A program made the position numbers and the translations under genes. Below the pieces are notes generated by a model. It was not told the DNA's origin and made no database searches. It saw nothing but the letters and a program-made list of their open reading frames with translations. A stretch of DNA of 23,868 bases from DATBLE01 sp046732255. Its GTDB lineage: Bacteria > Actinomycetota > Thermoleophilia > Gaiellales > Gaiellaceae. Below, piece by piece: positions 1 through 8,045 of this stretch. How positions within the stretch are numbered: position 1 is the stretch's first letter; every line of letters begins with the position of its first letter. The stretch is taken from assembly GCA_046732255.1 (NCBI GenBank), contig JBKPMR010000087.1:1-23868 (forward strand), written 5' to 3'.

Positions 1-435
1 GATCAGGATCACTCGGACGTCCTGTGCCATCGCCACGATCAGCTTGCGGTAGTTCTCCGCCTCCGCGTGCTCACGGCTCTGGAACTGGATCCTCGTCAGC
101 TTGGTGACGCCGTCGACGAGCTGGGCGATCTCGTCGCCGAACTCGTCCTTGACCGCCTTCAGGTCCTGGTCGGTGTCCTCGACGACGTCGTGGAGCAGCG
201 CCGCAGCGATCGTCTGCTCGTCGAGCTGGAGCTCGGTGAGGATCTTCGCGACGCCGAAGGGGTGGTTGATGAACTCCTCGCCGGACCGGCGCTGCTGGCC
301 TTCGTGCGCCCTGGCCGCGAACGAGAACGCCCGCGTGAGCAGGTCGCGGTCGAGCTCCGGTTTGTACTGCTCGACCGCGTCGATGAGCTCGTCGACGAGC
401 TCTTGGTGTCGCTCGTTGACCTCGAGCACGGTCAT
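1..435 (-). CDS. relA: RelA/SpoT-family (p)ppGpp synthetase/hydrolase, N-terminal part
   Basis: The first 145 codons of a RelA/SpoT stringent-response enzyme, which makes and/or breaks down the alarmone (p)ppGpp in the cytoplasm; the rest lies beyond the left edge of the window. The visible part is the N-terminal HD hydrolase domain. His44 (in ARAHEGQ), His58 (in FINHPFGV) and the His82-Asp83 pair (in ALLHDVVEDT) sit where the metal-binding residues of the hydrolase are expected. The intact HD motif suggests a bifunctional Rel rather than a synthetase-only enzyme, but the synthetase domain cannot be seen. The ATG at 435 is the first good start and is followed by the usual acidic, helical N-terminus. 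The gene runs in the same direction as recJ, whose stop lies about 170 bp upstream. That gap contains a 12-bp palindrome (TCCCTGCAGGGA, near 467-478) and no gene I can support. Confidence 0.93.
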   Translation of the reverse strand, partial: MTVLEVNERHQELVDELIDAVEQYKPELDRDLLTRAFSFAARAHEGQQRRSGEEFINHPFGVAKILTELQLDEQTIAAALLHDVVEDTDQDLKAVKDEFGDEIAQLVDGVTKLTRIQFQSREHAEAENYRKLIVAMAQDVRVILI

Positions 436-608
436 GTTCTCAGTGTACTTCGGCCTTCTGCGCCGATCCCTGCAGGGACCCACCCGCTTGTGTCATTTCG
501 AAGGAACTGCGGTACGCGAGCCGAAATGCGGCCCGTGCGCAGACGACATCAGATCCAACGCAGACGCGCCGAGTTGCTCGTGCGCGTGTTCGAGCTCCTG
601 CTGGCTCG

Positions 609-2480
609 TTAGGCAGCGCGCGCCAGCGGCGCAGGCTCGTCGAGTAAGGCCTTGAAGGTCAGCGACTCGAGCAGGCTCCGCCAGCCGCCGCCGTTGTCGA
701 GGCCGAGCTCGGCGAAGATTGCCTCGGCCTCCGGGCTGAGCCGGCCGGAGCGCCACTCGTCCGCGAACCGTTCGCGCAGCTCCAGGTACCGCTCCGGCGT
801 GTCGAAGACGCGCCGAACGACGAGCTGCGGCGAGGTCGTCCCGTTCCAGGTGTTCTCCTGGAGGCGGAAGGCGACGTCGTAGCGGCCGACTCGCCGGAAC
901 CGGTCGAGCTGCGACCCGAGGCCGAAGGCGATCGCGCTCCCGGCGGGGCGGCCGCCGTCGGTGACCCGGAAGCGCAGGTGCTTGCCGTCGCCCACGGTGG
1001 CGAGGTCACTGAGCTCGCAGCCGGCGACCAGGAGGTTGATACCGGGATTGCCGAGCCCGAACGGCGCGAGGCGGCGGAGCTCGGCGCAAAGGTCGAGGGT
1101 GAGTGCGGTGCCGGGGACGATCGCGTCGACCGGTATGACCGCCCGCAGATCCTCGTCTCCGAGGTGCTCGTCGGCGTAGACGGCGAAGGCCTCGGCGAGC
1201 CCGTCGACCGCGTCGGAGCGGATCGAGAGCCCCGCGGCCGCGCGATGGCCCCCGAAGCGTTCGAGGTGGTCTGCACAGGAGGCAAGCGCAGCGTGGAGGT
1301 CGAAGGCCGGAACGGAGCGGCCGGAACCCTTCCAGTCGCGGTCGGTCCCGGCGATCAGGACCACCGGACGGTGGTAGCGCTCGACCAGGCGCGACGCGAC
1401 GATCCCGATCACGCCCTCGTGCCAGCTCTCGCCGGCGAGCACGTACCCCCGGCGGTTGCGGCGTGCCTCCGGCCAGGCATCGATGGTCGCGGACGCTTCG
1501 CGGAGGATCCGGTCCTCGATCATCTGGCGCTCACGGTTGAGCTCCTCGAGCTCGCCTGCGATCCGGCGCGCGGTTCCCTCGTCGTCGGTGAGCAGGAGCT
1601 CGAGCGCGGCGGTCGGCCGTCCGAGCCGCCCGGCCGCGTTGATCCGGGGCGCGAGCCGGAAGGCGACGGCGCCCTCGTCGACGACCGCCGCGTCCACGCG
1701 GGCCGAGTGCATGAGCGCACGCAGGCCGGGACGCGTGGTCGTGGCCAGCCGGCGCAGCCCGGCGATCGCGAGCGCGCGGTTCTCGTCCACGAGCGGGACG
1801 ACGTCGGCGATCGTCGCCAGCGCGACCAGGTCGAGGTGGCGGGCCAGCCGCTCGTCGCCTTGCCCGAGCAGAGCCTCTGCGAGCTTGTAGACGACGCCCG
1901 TCCCGCTCAGCTCGGGAAAGGGGTAGGAAGACGGCCGGGTCGCGACGACCGCACAGTCGGGGAGCTTCTCGCCGGGCCGGTGATGGTCGGTGACGATGAC
2001 GTCGACACCGGCTGCCTTCGCGGCGGCGATCTCGTCGACGGCGGTGATTCCGCAGTCGACCGTGATCACCAGGCCAAACCCTTCTCCGGCCAGACGCGTG
2101 AGCGTTTCGCCGGCCAGGCCGTAGCCCTCCTCGAAGCGGCTCGGCAGGTGCCAGTCGACGTCGGCGCCGAGCTCCCGGAGGACGAGGAGCGCGAGCGCGG
2201 TCGCGCAGATCCCGTCGACGTCGTAATCGCCGTGGACGCAGATCCTCGTGCCGGCCTCGATCGCGGCCCGGATCCGCCCACACGCCGCCTCCACGTCGCC
2301 GAGCGCGAACGGGTCGTGGCCAGGTAGCTCGCCGGCCAGGAAGGCGGCGGCCGCCTCCGGGTCACCGTAGCCGCGGCGGACGAGGACGCTCGCCGTCGTC
2401 GAGCTCAGGCCGAGCGCAGCAGCGAGCGACGCCGCTTCGTGCGGATCACAGTGCTCGATCGTCCACGTCGCTCCGACCAT
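609..2480 (-). CDS. recJ: Single-stranded-DNA-specific 5'-3' exonuclease RecJ
   Basis: A 623-residue RecJ nuclease, which degrades single-stranded DNA 5' to 3' in recombinational and mismatch repair. The DHH-phosphoesterase motifs occur in order: DYDVDG at residues 85-90, the VITVDCG motif with Asp142, and VTDHH ending at about residue 167. These are followed by the RINAAGRLG linker motif and the DHHA1 part with KGSGRS and FGGHRAAAG. An OB-fold-like C-terminus completes a normal-length protein. The reading frame is open for another 105 residues upstream, but those residues are arginine- and proline-rich and overlap the small gene at 2516-2719. The ATG at 2480 begins the recognisable RecJ sequence. 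No strong Shine-Dalgarno precedes it, so coupling to the upstream small gene (35 bp away) is possible. relA/spoT lies downstream on the same strand, an arrangement common in actinobacteria. Confidence 0.95.
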   Translation of the reverse strand: MVGATWTIEHCDPHEAASLAAALGLSSTTASVLVRRGYGDPEAAAAFLAGELPGHDPFALGDVEAACGRIRAAIEAGTRICVHGDYDVDGICATALALLVLRELGADVDWHLPSRFEEGYGLAGETLTRLAGEGFGLVITVDCGITAVDEIAAAKAAGVDVIVTDHHRPGEKLPDCAVVATRPSSYPFPELSGTGVVYKLAEALLGQGDERLARHLDLVALATIADVVPLVDENRALAIAGLRRLATTTRPGLRALMHSARVDAAVVDEGAVAFRLAPRINAAGRLGRPTAALELLLTDDEGTARRIAGELEELNRERQMIEDRILREASATIDAWPEARRNRRGYVLAGESWHEGVIGIVASRLVERYHRPVVLIAGTDRDWKGSGRSVPAFDLHAALASCADHLERFGGHRAAAGLSIRSDAVDGLAEAFAVYADEHLGDEDLRAVIPVDAIVPGTALTLDLCAELRRLAPFGLGNPGINLLVAGCELSDLATVGDGKHLRFRVTDGGRPAGSAIAFGLGSQLDRFRRVGRYDVAFRLQENTWNGTTSPQLVVRRVFDTPERYLELRERFADEWRSGRLSPEAEAIFAELGLDNGGGWRSLLESLTFKALLDEPAPLARAA

Positions 2481-2515
2481 GGACAAGCGACGGTACGCAC
2501 CCCTTCGGACGGCAC

Positions 2516-2719
2516 TCAGGAACCGCGGCGGCGACCGCGAAACGACTCCCAGAGGACCCTGGTCCAGAGCACGACCAGGAACCCGGCCGCGCCGGCGACC
2601 AGGACCACGACCGGCGCAAGAACAACGGCGCGCTCGAACGACAGGTCGAGCAGAACCGTTGCAAGGGCGGTCAGGCCGAGGCAGGCGAGGAGGGAGATCA
2701 AGAGCACGCGGGGCCGCAC
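2516..2719 (-). CDS. Small two-helix membrane protein, function unknown
   Basis: A 67-residue hydrophobic protein that I cannot assign to a named family. It starts at a GTG, has one segment at about residues 5-25 (LLISLLACLGLTALATVLL), a short charged link (SFER), a second segment at about 30-52 (VVLAPVVVLVAGAAGFLVV), and ends in a basic tail (FRGRRRGS). This pattern fits two transmembrane helices with a cytoplasmic positively charged C-terminus. It lies 35 bp upstream of the recJ start on the same strand and probably shares its transcript. It is divergent from the gene starting at 2764, with only about 45 bp between, so that gap would hold both promoters. The frame remains open slightly upstream of the GTG, so the start could be a few codons earlier. 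No functional link to RecJ is implied by the sequence. Confidence 0.6.
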   Translation of the reverse strand: MRPRVLLISLLACLGLTALATVLLDLSFERAVVLAPVVVLVAGAAGFLVVLWTRVLWESFRGRRRGS

Positions 2720-2763
2720 GGCGAGCCAGTCTAGGCTCAGAGAGGCGTTGGTATCCTGGCCGC

Positions 2764-3237
2764 GTGGAGAGCCGTCCGCTGCCGGGGGACGCCAACTACA
2801 GTTCCGGCGACGAGTACGTCGTCGAGTTTCTCGGGTACCGGTTCAGCTTCAACAGCGCCGATTTCGAGCAACGCGTGACCGCCGCGGCGGTGAAGCTCGG
2901 TCTCGTCGAGGCGAACGAGCTGGACGAGGACGAGACCGCCGATCTGGTCGAGCTCGCCGCCGAAGGCCGGATCGAGGAGCCGCGCAGCCAGCTCGGTCGG
3001 TACCTCGTCCGGCACTGGGAGCGCATCTCTCTGGTCGGCGGCGAATCGCTCGTCTACTGGCTGCGCAAGCTGATCTTCCGCGGCGCCTGGCTTGACCACC
3101 GCGTCAAGGAGGGCTTGCTCGAGGTCGTCTGGGACGAGGAGAACTCCGAGTTCGCATACCGCGATCCGCGCGGCAGCCGCGCGCTGCTCGAGCTGGCCCC
3201 GGTCCCGAGCTGGCACGAATTGCAGTACCGGCCGTAG
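2764..3237 (+). CDS. Conserved-looking acidic protein of unknown function
   Basis: A 157-residue soluble protein with no signal peptide or membrane segment. I do not recognise the family. It is read from the GTG at 2764, where protein-like sequence begins (VESRPLPGDANYSS); the frame is open further upstream, but those residues are arginine-rich and antisense to the small membrane-protein gene. The middle (about residues 25-75) is acidic and helical, with LGLVEANELDEDE. The centre carries a hydrophobic and aromatic part (GRYLVRHWERISLVGGESL), and the C-terminus is mixed. The gene is divergent from the recJ transcript and convergent with the ruv operon. It is followed within about 20 bp by three hairpins in a row, the likely terminator. 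GC-rich third positions fit a native chromosomal gene. Confidence 0.65.
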   Translation: MESRPLPGDANYSSGDEYVVEFLGYRFSFNSADFEQRVTAAAVKLGLVEANELDEDETADLVELAAEGRIEEPRSQLGRYLVRHWERISLVGGESLVYWLRKLIFRGAWLDHRVKEGLLEVVWDEENSEFAYRDPRGSRALLELAPVPSWHELQYRP

Positions 3238-3257
3238 TCGAGCGCGACTCGCAAGAA

Positions 3258-3331
3258 GGGACAGCTGAAGCCTGTCCCCGGGCCTTCCGGTGGTGCCATC
3301 GGAAGGCATGGGCCAGACTGAAGTCTGGCCC
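3258..3331. terminator. Three consecutive hairpins between convergent genes
   Basis: Three separate inverted repeats lie between the convergent stops at 3237 and 3341. The first pairs GGGACAG (3258-3264) with CTGTCCC (3272-3278). The second pairs GCCTTCCG (3282-3289) with CGGAAGGC (3300-3307). The third pairs GGGCCAGACT (3310-3319) with AGTCTGGCCC (3322-3331), a perfect 10-bp stem with a 2-nt spacer. No T-run follows. The position suggests a bidirectional terminator serving both the gene at 2764 and the ruv operon. Confidence 0.6.
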
Positions 3332-3340
3332 TTCGACGAG

Positions 3341-3655
3341 TTACGAAGGAACCGAGAAGCCGAGCTGGGTGCGTTCTTCGGCTGCGGCGCTCAGCTCGAT
3401 CCTCTTGATCGACCCGACGGGGACGATCACCAGCGCCGGCGTGTCCTCGACCGGGTGTGGACGAAGCGTCACGAACCCGTAACCCGGTTCGGCCGCAAGG
3501 GACTCGATGGCATAGCGCACGCCGTCGGCGAGCTCCACCTCGACGTACGCCTGCTCGACCCCGGCTTCGTGGGCGTACTGCTCGATCCGCCTGTGGATGC
3601 GGTCGACCAGGTCGTCGAGCGGGCCGGCGAAGCCCGGCACCCAGAGGTCGGGCAT
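3341..3655 (-). CDS. Conserved-looking protein at the end of the ruv operon, function unknown
   Basis: A 104-residue protein of unrecognised family. Its ATG shares one base with the ruvB stop (TGATG), so it is almost certainly translated from the ruv transcript. The sequence begins MPDLWVPGFAGPLDDLVDRIH, then an amphipathic helix, then what look like beta strands (YVEVELADGVRYAIESL, GYGFVTLRPHP, PALVIVPVGSIKRIEL). The strand-rich second half and the ending VGSIKRIEL resemble small beta-barrel proteins, but I cannot name a fold. No signal peptide or membrane segment is seen. Its place in the operon does not prove a role in Holliday-junction processing. The triple hairpin at 3258-3331 follows its stop and probably ends the operon. 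Confidence 0.75.
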   Translation of the reverse strand: MPDLWVPGFAGPLDDLVDRIHRRIEQYAHEAGVEQAYVEVELADGVRYAIESLAAEPGYGFVTLRPHPVEDTPALVIVPVGSIKRIELSAAAEERTQLGFSVPS

Positions 3656-4674
3656 CAGAAGAGCGAGTCCGCGCGCGCAGCCTGGTCCGAGGCGACGTGC
3701 GCAAGCCCGAGCTCGGTGACGATGCGCCCGCGAGGCGTCCGCTGGATGAACCCGAGCTGGAGCAGGTAGGGCTCGTACACGTCCTCGATCGTGTCCGGCT
3801 CCTCGCCGAGCGAGACGGCGAGCGTGGAGAGCCCGACCGGTCCCCCCGCGAACTTGTGGACGATCGCCTCGAGCAGCTCGCGGTCGGTCCGCTCCAGGCC
3901 TTCCTGGTCGACCTCCAGCAGCTCCAGCGCCTCGGTCGCGACCTCGGCTGTGATCTCGCCCGAGTGCCGCACCTCCGCGACGTCGCGAACTCGGCGCAGG
4001 ATGCGGTTCGCCACGCGTGGGGTGCCCCGCGAACGTCTCGCGATCTCGTCGGCCGCCTCGTCGCAGAGCGTGACGCCGAGGATCCGGGCCGAGCGGTGGA
4101 CGATCGTCGCCAGCTGCTCCGGCTCGTAGTAGGAGAGCCTGAACGTGATCCCGAAGCGGTCGCGCAGAGGCGTGGTCAGCAGGCCGGTGCGGGTCGTCGC
4201 CCCGACGAGGGTGAACGGCGGCAGGTCGAGCGTCAGCGTGCGAGCCGCCGGCCCCTGGCCGATCACGATGTCGAGGCGGAAGTCCTCCAGGGCGGGGTAA
4301 AGGATCTCCTCGACCGCGGCGTTGAGCCGGTGGATCTCGTCGATGAACAGCACGTCGCGCGCCTCGAGCGAGGTGAGGATCGCCGCGAGGTCGCCCTTCC
4401 GTTCCACGGCCGGTCCGGCGATCGTCCGGATGCCGACGCCGAGCTCCTCGCGGACGATGTAGGCGAGGCTCGTCTTCCCCAAGCCCGGAGGGCCGACGAG
4501 CAGCACGTGGTCGAGCGCCTCGCCGCGGGTGCCCGCGGCGGTGAGCGCGACCTCGAGCTGCTCCTTGACCCGCTCCTGCCCGACGAACTCGTCGAGGCGC
4601 CGCGGCCGGAGCGAGCGGTCGAAGTCGTCTTCCTCGTCGCGGAGCGTCGGCGCCAGGAACTCGGTCTCGCTCAT
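3655..4674 (-). CDS. ruvB: Holliday junction branch-migration ATPase RuvB
   Basis: RuvB, 339 residues, is the hexameric AAA+ motor that, with RuvA, drives branch migration of Holliday junctions. The Walker A motif GPPGLGKT is at residues 61-68 and the Walker B motif LFIDEIH at about 109-115. The beta-hairpin/sensor region includes GATTRTGLLTTPLRDRFG, and an arginine-finger-type stretch (RSRGTPRVANR) precedes the C-terminal winged-helix domain, which holds GGPVGLSTLA and ends in LGFIQRTPRGR. Length and domain order are typical. The ATG overlaps the ruvA stop by 4 bp (ATGA) and the stop shares one base with the next gene, so the operon is ruvC-ruvA-ruvB-unknown. In many bacteria the locus is damage-inducible; I did not identify a LexA box upstream. 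Confidence 0.98.
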   Translation of the reverse strand: MSETEFLAPTLRDEEDDFDRSLRPRRLDEFVGQERVKEQLEVALTAAGTRGEALDHVLLVGPPGLGKTSLAYIVREELGVGIRTIAGPAVERKGDLAAILTSLEARDVLFIDEIHRLNAAVEEILYPALEDFRLDIVIGQGPAARTLTLDLPPFTLVGATTRTGLLTTPLRDRFGITFRLSYYEPEQLATIVHRSARILGVTLCDEAADEIARRSRGTPRVANRILRRVRDVAEVRHSGEITAEVATEALELLEVDQEGLERTDRELLEAIVHKFAGGPVGLSTLAVSLGEEPDTIEDVYEPYLLQLGFIQRTPRGRIVTELGLAHVASDQAARADSLF

Positions 4675-5234
4675 GCCGCCTTCTTCAACGCCTCACGTAC
4701 GCGTTCCTCGGCGGGGAGCTCCGTGTCGACCTCGGCGAGCGCACGCTCGGCGTCGACCACGGAGTAGCCGAGCTCGACGAGCGCGTCTCGCGCGACGAGG
4801 TGCCCGTCCGTCCGCGTCTCGGGCGTCGGCGCTCCGGCACCCACCTTCTCCTTCAGCTCGAGGACGACCCGCTGTGCGGTCTTCTTGCCGATGCCGGGGA
4901 TCGCCTCGAATCGGGCCGTGTCCTCGAGCGCGATCGCCCGGCGCAGCTCGGCAGGGCTCGAGCCCGAGACGATCGCTAGCGCCACCTTCGGGCCGACGCC
5001 GCTGACCGAGAGGAGGTGCTCGAACAGCTCCCGCTCCGCAGCGTCGGCGAAGCCGTAAAGCTGGAGCGCGTCCTCCCGGACATGGGTGTGGATCTCGAGC
5101 GTCACCTCGCCTCCGCCGTCGGCGCGGCGCACCGCGCTCTGGGTGGCGGCGACCAGGTAGCCGACGCCGTTGACGTCGAGCACGAGGCCGTCGGGCCGAT
5201 GAGCGACCACGGTTCCGCGGAGCCGCGCGATCAT
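4671..5234 (-). CDS. ruvA: Holliday junction DNA-binding protein RuvA
   Basis: RuvA, 187 residues, binds four-way junctions as a tetramer, recruits RuvB and guides RuvC. The N-terminal OB-fold begins MIARLRGTVV and contains LDVNGVGYLV. Two helix-hairpin-helix motifs follow: LSVSGVGPKVALAIV at about residues 72-86 and IPGIGKKTAQRVVLELK at about 111-127. After a flexible Pro/Thr-rich linker (GAGAPTPETRT) comes the small C-terminal domain that contacts RuvB (DALVELGYSVVDAERALAEV). Start and stop both overlap their neighbours by 4 bp, which is strong evidence for translational coupling with ruvC and ruvB. It is slightly shorter than the E. coli protein, mainly in the linker. Confidence 0.97.
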   Translation of the reverse strand: MIARLRGTVVAHRPDGLVLDVNGVGYLVAATQSAVRRADGGGEVTLEIHTHVREDALQLYGFADAAERELFEHLLSVSGVGPKVALAIVSGSSPAELRRAIALEDTARFEAIPGIGKKTAQRVVLELKEKVGAGAPTPETRTDGHLVARDALVELGYSVVDAERALAEVDTELPAEERVREALKKAA

Positions 5235-5722
5235 GACGCGACCACCTTCAGAAGCGGGGGCGCGAGCGCGTGGCAGATCGCGACCGCCAGCGCATCGGAG
5301 GCGTGCGTCGACTCGGGCGGCGCCCGCATAGCGAGGATCGTCTTCACCATCCGGGCCACCTGGGCCTTCTCGGCGCGCCCGTAGCCGCAGACGGCCTGCT
5401 TCACGCGGGCGGGCGCGTACTCAGCGCACTCGACGCCGGCGAGCGCGGAGGCGACGAGCACGGCGCCCCGCGCCTGACCGACAGAGAGCGCGGTGCGGGC
5501 GTCGGCGCCGACGAACGACTCCTCGAGTGCGACGGCATCCGGCGCGTGTTGTTCCACCAGCCCCGTGACGCCCTCGAAGATCGTCCTCAGGCGCAGCTCC
5601 GGGCGCTCGCGCGCCTCCGTGCGCCAGCACCCGTGGACGAGGGCCTGGAGGCGTCCGTCGCTTTCGTGGACTATCGCGTAACCGCATGCAGCCGTACCCG
5701 GATCGATGCCGAGGACCTTCAC
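5231..5722 (-). CDS. ruvC: Crossover junction endodeoxyribonuclease RuvC
   Basis: RuvC, 163 residues, is the dimeric, metal-dependent resolvase that cuts Holliday junctions symmetrically. The RNase H-like catalytic acids are visible: Asp7 in VLGIDPGT, Glu67 in VALEESF, and the C-terminal motif HASDALAVA with His140 and Asp143. The basic junction-binding stretch (PARVKQAVCGYGRAEKAQV) is at about residues 104-122. The start ATG begins the usual MKVLGIDPGT. It is the first gene of the operon; its stop overlaps ruvA by 4 bp. In many bacteria yebC lies directly upstream of ruvC, but here a plus-strand haloperoxidase-like gene separates them. The 161-bp gap to that gene must hold divergent promoters; I see no clear hexamers there. 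Confidence 0.97.
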   Translation of the reverse strand: MKVLGIDPGTAACGYAIVHESDGRLQALVHGCWRTEARERPELRLRTIFEGVTGLVEQHAPDAVALEESFVGADARTALSVGQARGAVLVASALAGVECAEYAPARVKQAVCGYGRAEKAQVARMVKTILAMRAPPESTHASDALAVAICHALAPPLLKVVAS

Positions 5723-5883
5723 GTCGTGAGGTTAGGCGCCAGATCGGACGTTCCTCTACGAGGAAGCCGAAGCCGGGTCCTCGCGGCCTCGAGCCCAAGC
5801 CGTCATCGGCGCCCGCCGTGTGTCATTGTGCCGTTAGCCACGTGGCGATGGCGCCATGTGGACCACGAAGGCAGGGAGGGAAC

Positions 5884-7224
5884 ATGACCCGTCGTGTACT
5901 CCTCTGGCTTGCAGCCGTGGGTGCGCTCCTCGCGTTCGCATTACCCGGGGCGAATGCCCAGCGCAGTGCCGCAGGCCCAAACGCGGTCATCGATTGGAAC
6001 AGGATCGCGACGAGCACGCTCGTCCTGATTCCGGGTCCGGCGGGCGGAGCGCCACCCGCGCTCCAGATCAGCATGGCGATGACGCAAGGCGCCGTCTACG
6101 ACGCGATCAATGCGATCACGCCGAAGCATCATCGGCCGTACCTCCTCAAGAGGCGCTTTTCCGCGAGAGCTTCGGAGGAGGCCGCCGTCGCGACGGCGGC
6201 GTACACCGTCCTCTCCGACATCGTCTCCACGGTGCCCGCGAGCATCTCGTTCCCGAACAGGGACAGCTTGTTGCAGTCGCTCGCCGCGCAGTACGCCGCG
6301 TCGCTCGCAGCGGTACCGGACACGCCTTTCAAGCGGCAGGGGATCGCCGCGGGCAACGCCGCCGCCGCCGCGATGATCGCCGCGCGGGAGAGCGACGGGC
6401 GCTTCGGGCCGTCGCAGTGGGTGCCGAACTCGAGTCCGGGGCACTGGCAGCCGCTGCTGCCCAATGGGACGTCGCCGCTCGACCCTACGCCGTGGGTGGG
6501 CGGCGTTCGACCGTTCCTGCTCCAGAGTTCCTCGCAGTTCCGTACCGCCGGCCCGAACGCCTTGACGAGCGCCGCCTACACGGCGGATTTCGACGAGGTC
6601 AAGGCGCTCGGCGGCGACGGCGTGGTGACCCCCTCGGCCCGCACGGCCGAGCAGACGCACAACGCCGTCTTCTGGCAGAGCGCAGGCGGACCGGCGTTGT
6701 TGTGGAACGGCTCCGCGCGGAACCTGGCCGAGGACCCGGCCCACGCGCTCGACAACGCCGACACCGCTCGTCTGCTGGCGATGATGAACCTGAGCGCGGC
6801 GGACGCGGCGATCAACTGCTGGAACGACAAGTACCACTTCGACTTCTGGCGGCCGTGGACGGCGATCCGGCAAGCGGGCCTCGACGCGAACCCTGACACG
6901 ACGCCCGATCCGACCTGGACGCCCCTCACGACGGCGCCCTATCCCGAGCACGCGTCAGGGCACATGTGCCTCGACGGTGCTCATCTGCACACACTCCAGC
7001 TGTTCTTCGGCACCGACGTCATGCACTTCGGCGTTACGAGCAGCCAGTTCGGTGGGGAGACGCGCTTCTTCGACCGGTTCTCGGACCCGCTAAAGGAGAT
7101 CACCGGCGCACGCGTCTGGGCCGGGCTGCACTTCCGCACCGCCGACGTGCAAGGGCAGAACCTCGGCATCAACGTCGCCGACTACATGGTCGGCCACGAC
7201 TTCCAGCCGGTCGGCCGAGGCTGA
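5884..7224 (+). CDS. Secreted vanadium-dependent haloperoxidase/PAP2-superfamily protein
   Basis: A 446-residue exported protein of the vanadium haloperoxidase/PAP2 phosphatase superfamily. A signal peptide covers about residues 1-25 (MTRRVLLWLAAVGALLAFAL, with a likely cut after GANA). The C-terminal half carries the three oxyanion-pocket motifs in order: K316...R323-P324 in KYHFDFWRPWTAIR; Ser358-Gly359-His360 in PEHASGHMC; and Arg410...His416 in ARVWAGLHFRTAD. These correspond to the vanadate/phosphate-binding Lys, Arg, Ser-Gly-His, Arg and axial His of the family. The true activity (haloperoxidase or phosphatase) cannot be told from sequence. A purine-rich GGGAGGG ribosome binding site precedes the ATG. 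It is the only plus-strand gene between ruvC and yebC and ends at a strong hairpin shared with yebC, so it looks like an independent insertion into a conserved cluster. Confidence 0.9.
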   Translation: MTRRVLLWLAAVGALLAFALPGANAQRSAAGPNAVIDWNRIATSTLVLIPGPAGGAPPALQISMAMTQGAVYDAINAITPKHHRPYLLKRRFSARASEEAAVATAAYTVLSDIVSTVPASISFPNRDSLLQSLAAQYAASLAAVPDTPFKRQGIAAGNAAAAAMIAARESDGRFGPSQWVPNSSPGHWQPLLPNGTSPLDPTPWVGGVRPFLLQSSSQFRTAGPNALTSAAYTADFDEVKALGGDGVVTPSARTAEQTHNAVFWQSAGGPALLWNGSARNLAEDPAHALDNADTARLLAMMNLSAADAAINCWNDKYHFDFWRPWTAIRQAGLDANPDTTPDPTWTPLTTAPYPEHASGHMCLDGAHLHTLQLFFGTDVMHFGVTSSQFGGETRFFDRFSDPLKEITGARVWAGLHFRTADVQGQNLGINVADYMVGHDFQPVGRG

Positions 7225-7234
7225 GCAGATCACC

Positions 7235-7260
7235 CGAGGGGCCGCATCTGCGGCCCCTCG
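7235..7260. terminator. Strong bidirectional hairpin between convergent genes
   Basis: A perfect 12-bp inverted repeat, CGAGGGGCCGCA (7235-7246) and TGCGGCCCCTCG (7249-7260), with a 2-nt spacer. It lies between the stop of the haloperoxidase-like gene (7224) and the stop of yebC (7290), which are convergent. No long T-run follows. This is the best terminator candidate in the window. Confidence 0.8.
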
Positions 7261-7289
7261 CGGGTTCTGGCTGAGCAGCCGAGCAGAGG

Positions 7290-8045
7290 CTAGACCGCGA
7301 CCGTCTCCAGCACGTGCTCCGGGATGTCGAAGTTCGCGTACACGTCCTGGACGTCGTCGTTCTCCTCGAGCCCGTCGATCAGCTTGAGCACCTTCCGCGC
7401 GACCGACTCGTCCTCGATTGCGACCGTCGTCTTCGGGAGCATCGTCACCTCCGCGTCGCTGACTGCGATCCCGGACGCCTCCAGCGCCTCGCGCACGCTG
7501 TGGAGATCCTCTGGCGCGCAGGTGACCTCGAAGCTCGAGCCCTCCTCGGCGACGTCCTCGGCGCCCGCATCTGCGGCCGCCAGCGTCAGCTCGTCCTCGT
7601 CGGTCGAGTCGCGTTCGACGAGGACGACGCCCTTGCGCTCGAACAGCCATGCGACTGCCCCGGACTCAGCCAGGTTCCCGTCGTGCCGCGCGAAGATGTG
7701 CCGGACCTCGCCCGCCGTGCGGTTGCGGTTGTCGGTGAGCACGTCGACGTAGATGGCGACGCCGCCGGGCCCGTAGCCCTCGTAGGAGATGTGCTCGTAG
7801 GCGGCTGCGTCGGCGCCGGTGCCGCTGCCGCGCGCGATCGCCCGCTCGATGTTGTCCTTGGGCATCGAGGCCGCGCGCGCCTTCTCGATCGCATTCTGGA
7901 GGGCCAGGTTCGCGGCCGGATCCGGGCCGCCGTCCTTGGCTGCCACGATCAGCGCCCGCGTCAGCTTCGTGAACAGCTGACCGCGCTTCGCGTCGGCGGC
8001 GCCCTTCTTGTGCTTGATCGACGACCACTTGCTATGCCCCGACAT
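7290..8045 (-). CDS. yebC: YebC/TACO1-family protein
   Basis: A 251-residue YebC/PmpR family protein. Members have been described as transcription regulators and, more recently, as translation factors that help ribosomes at difficult sequences. The diagnostic N-terminus MSGHSKWSSIKHKKGAADA fixes the start at 8045. It is followed by the typical FTKLTRALIVAAKDGG and NAIEKARAASMPKDNIERAI stretches and the YEGYGPGGVAIYVDVLTDN motif. The acidic C-terminal domain (LTLAAADAGAEDV, GLEENDDVQDVYANFDIPE) matches the family. The start lies inside pdxT: the two genes overlap by 14 bp, and GGAGG within the pdxT end serves as the ribosome binding site, so translation is probably coupled. It ends at the shared hairpin at 7235-7260. 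Confidence 0.96.
   Translation of the reverse strand: MSGHSKWSSIKHKKGAADAKRGQLFTKLTRALIVAAKDGGPDPAANLALQNAIEKARAASMPKDNIERAIARGSGTGADAAAYEHISYEGYGPGGVAIYVDVLTDNRNRTAGEVRHIFARHDGNLAESGAVAWLFERKGVVLVERDSTDEDELTLAAADAGAEDVAEEGSSFEVTCAPEDLHSVREALEASGIAVSDAEVTMLPKTTVAIEDESVARKVLKLIDGLEENDDVQDVYANFDIPEHVLETVAV

Noticed and set aside
978..2327. Long plus-strand open frame of 449 codons opposite recJ
   Set aside because: It is antisense to a gene with all RecJ motifs, and its translation is Arg/Gly/Asp/Val-rich without any recognisable domain. Long shadow frames are expected in high-GC DNA.
3457..4767. Plus-strand open frame of 436 codons opposite ruvB
   Set aside because: It is antisense to RuvB with intact Walker motifs. 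The translation has shadow-type composition.
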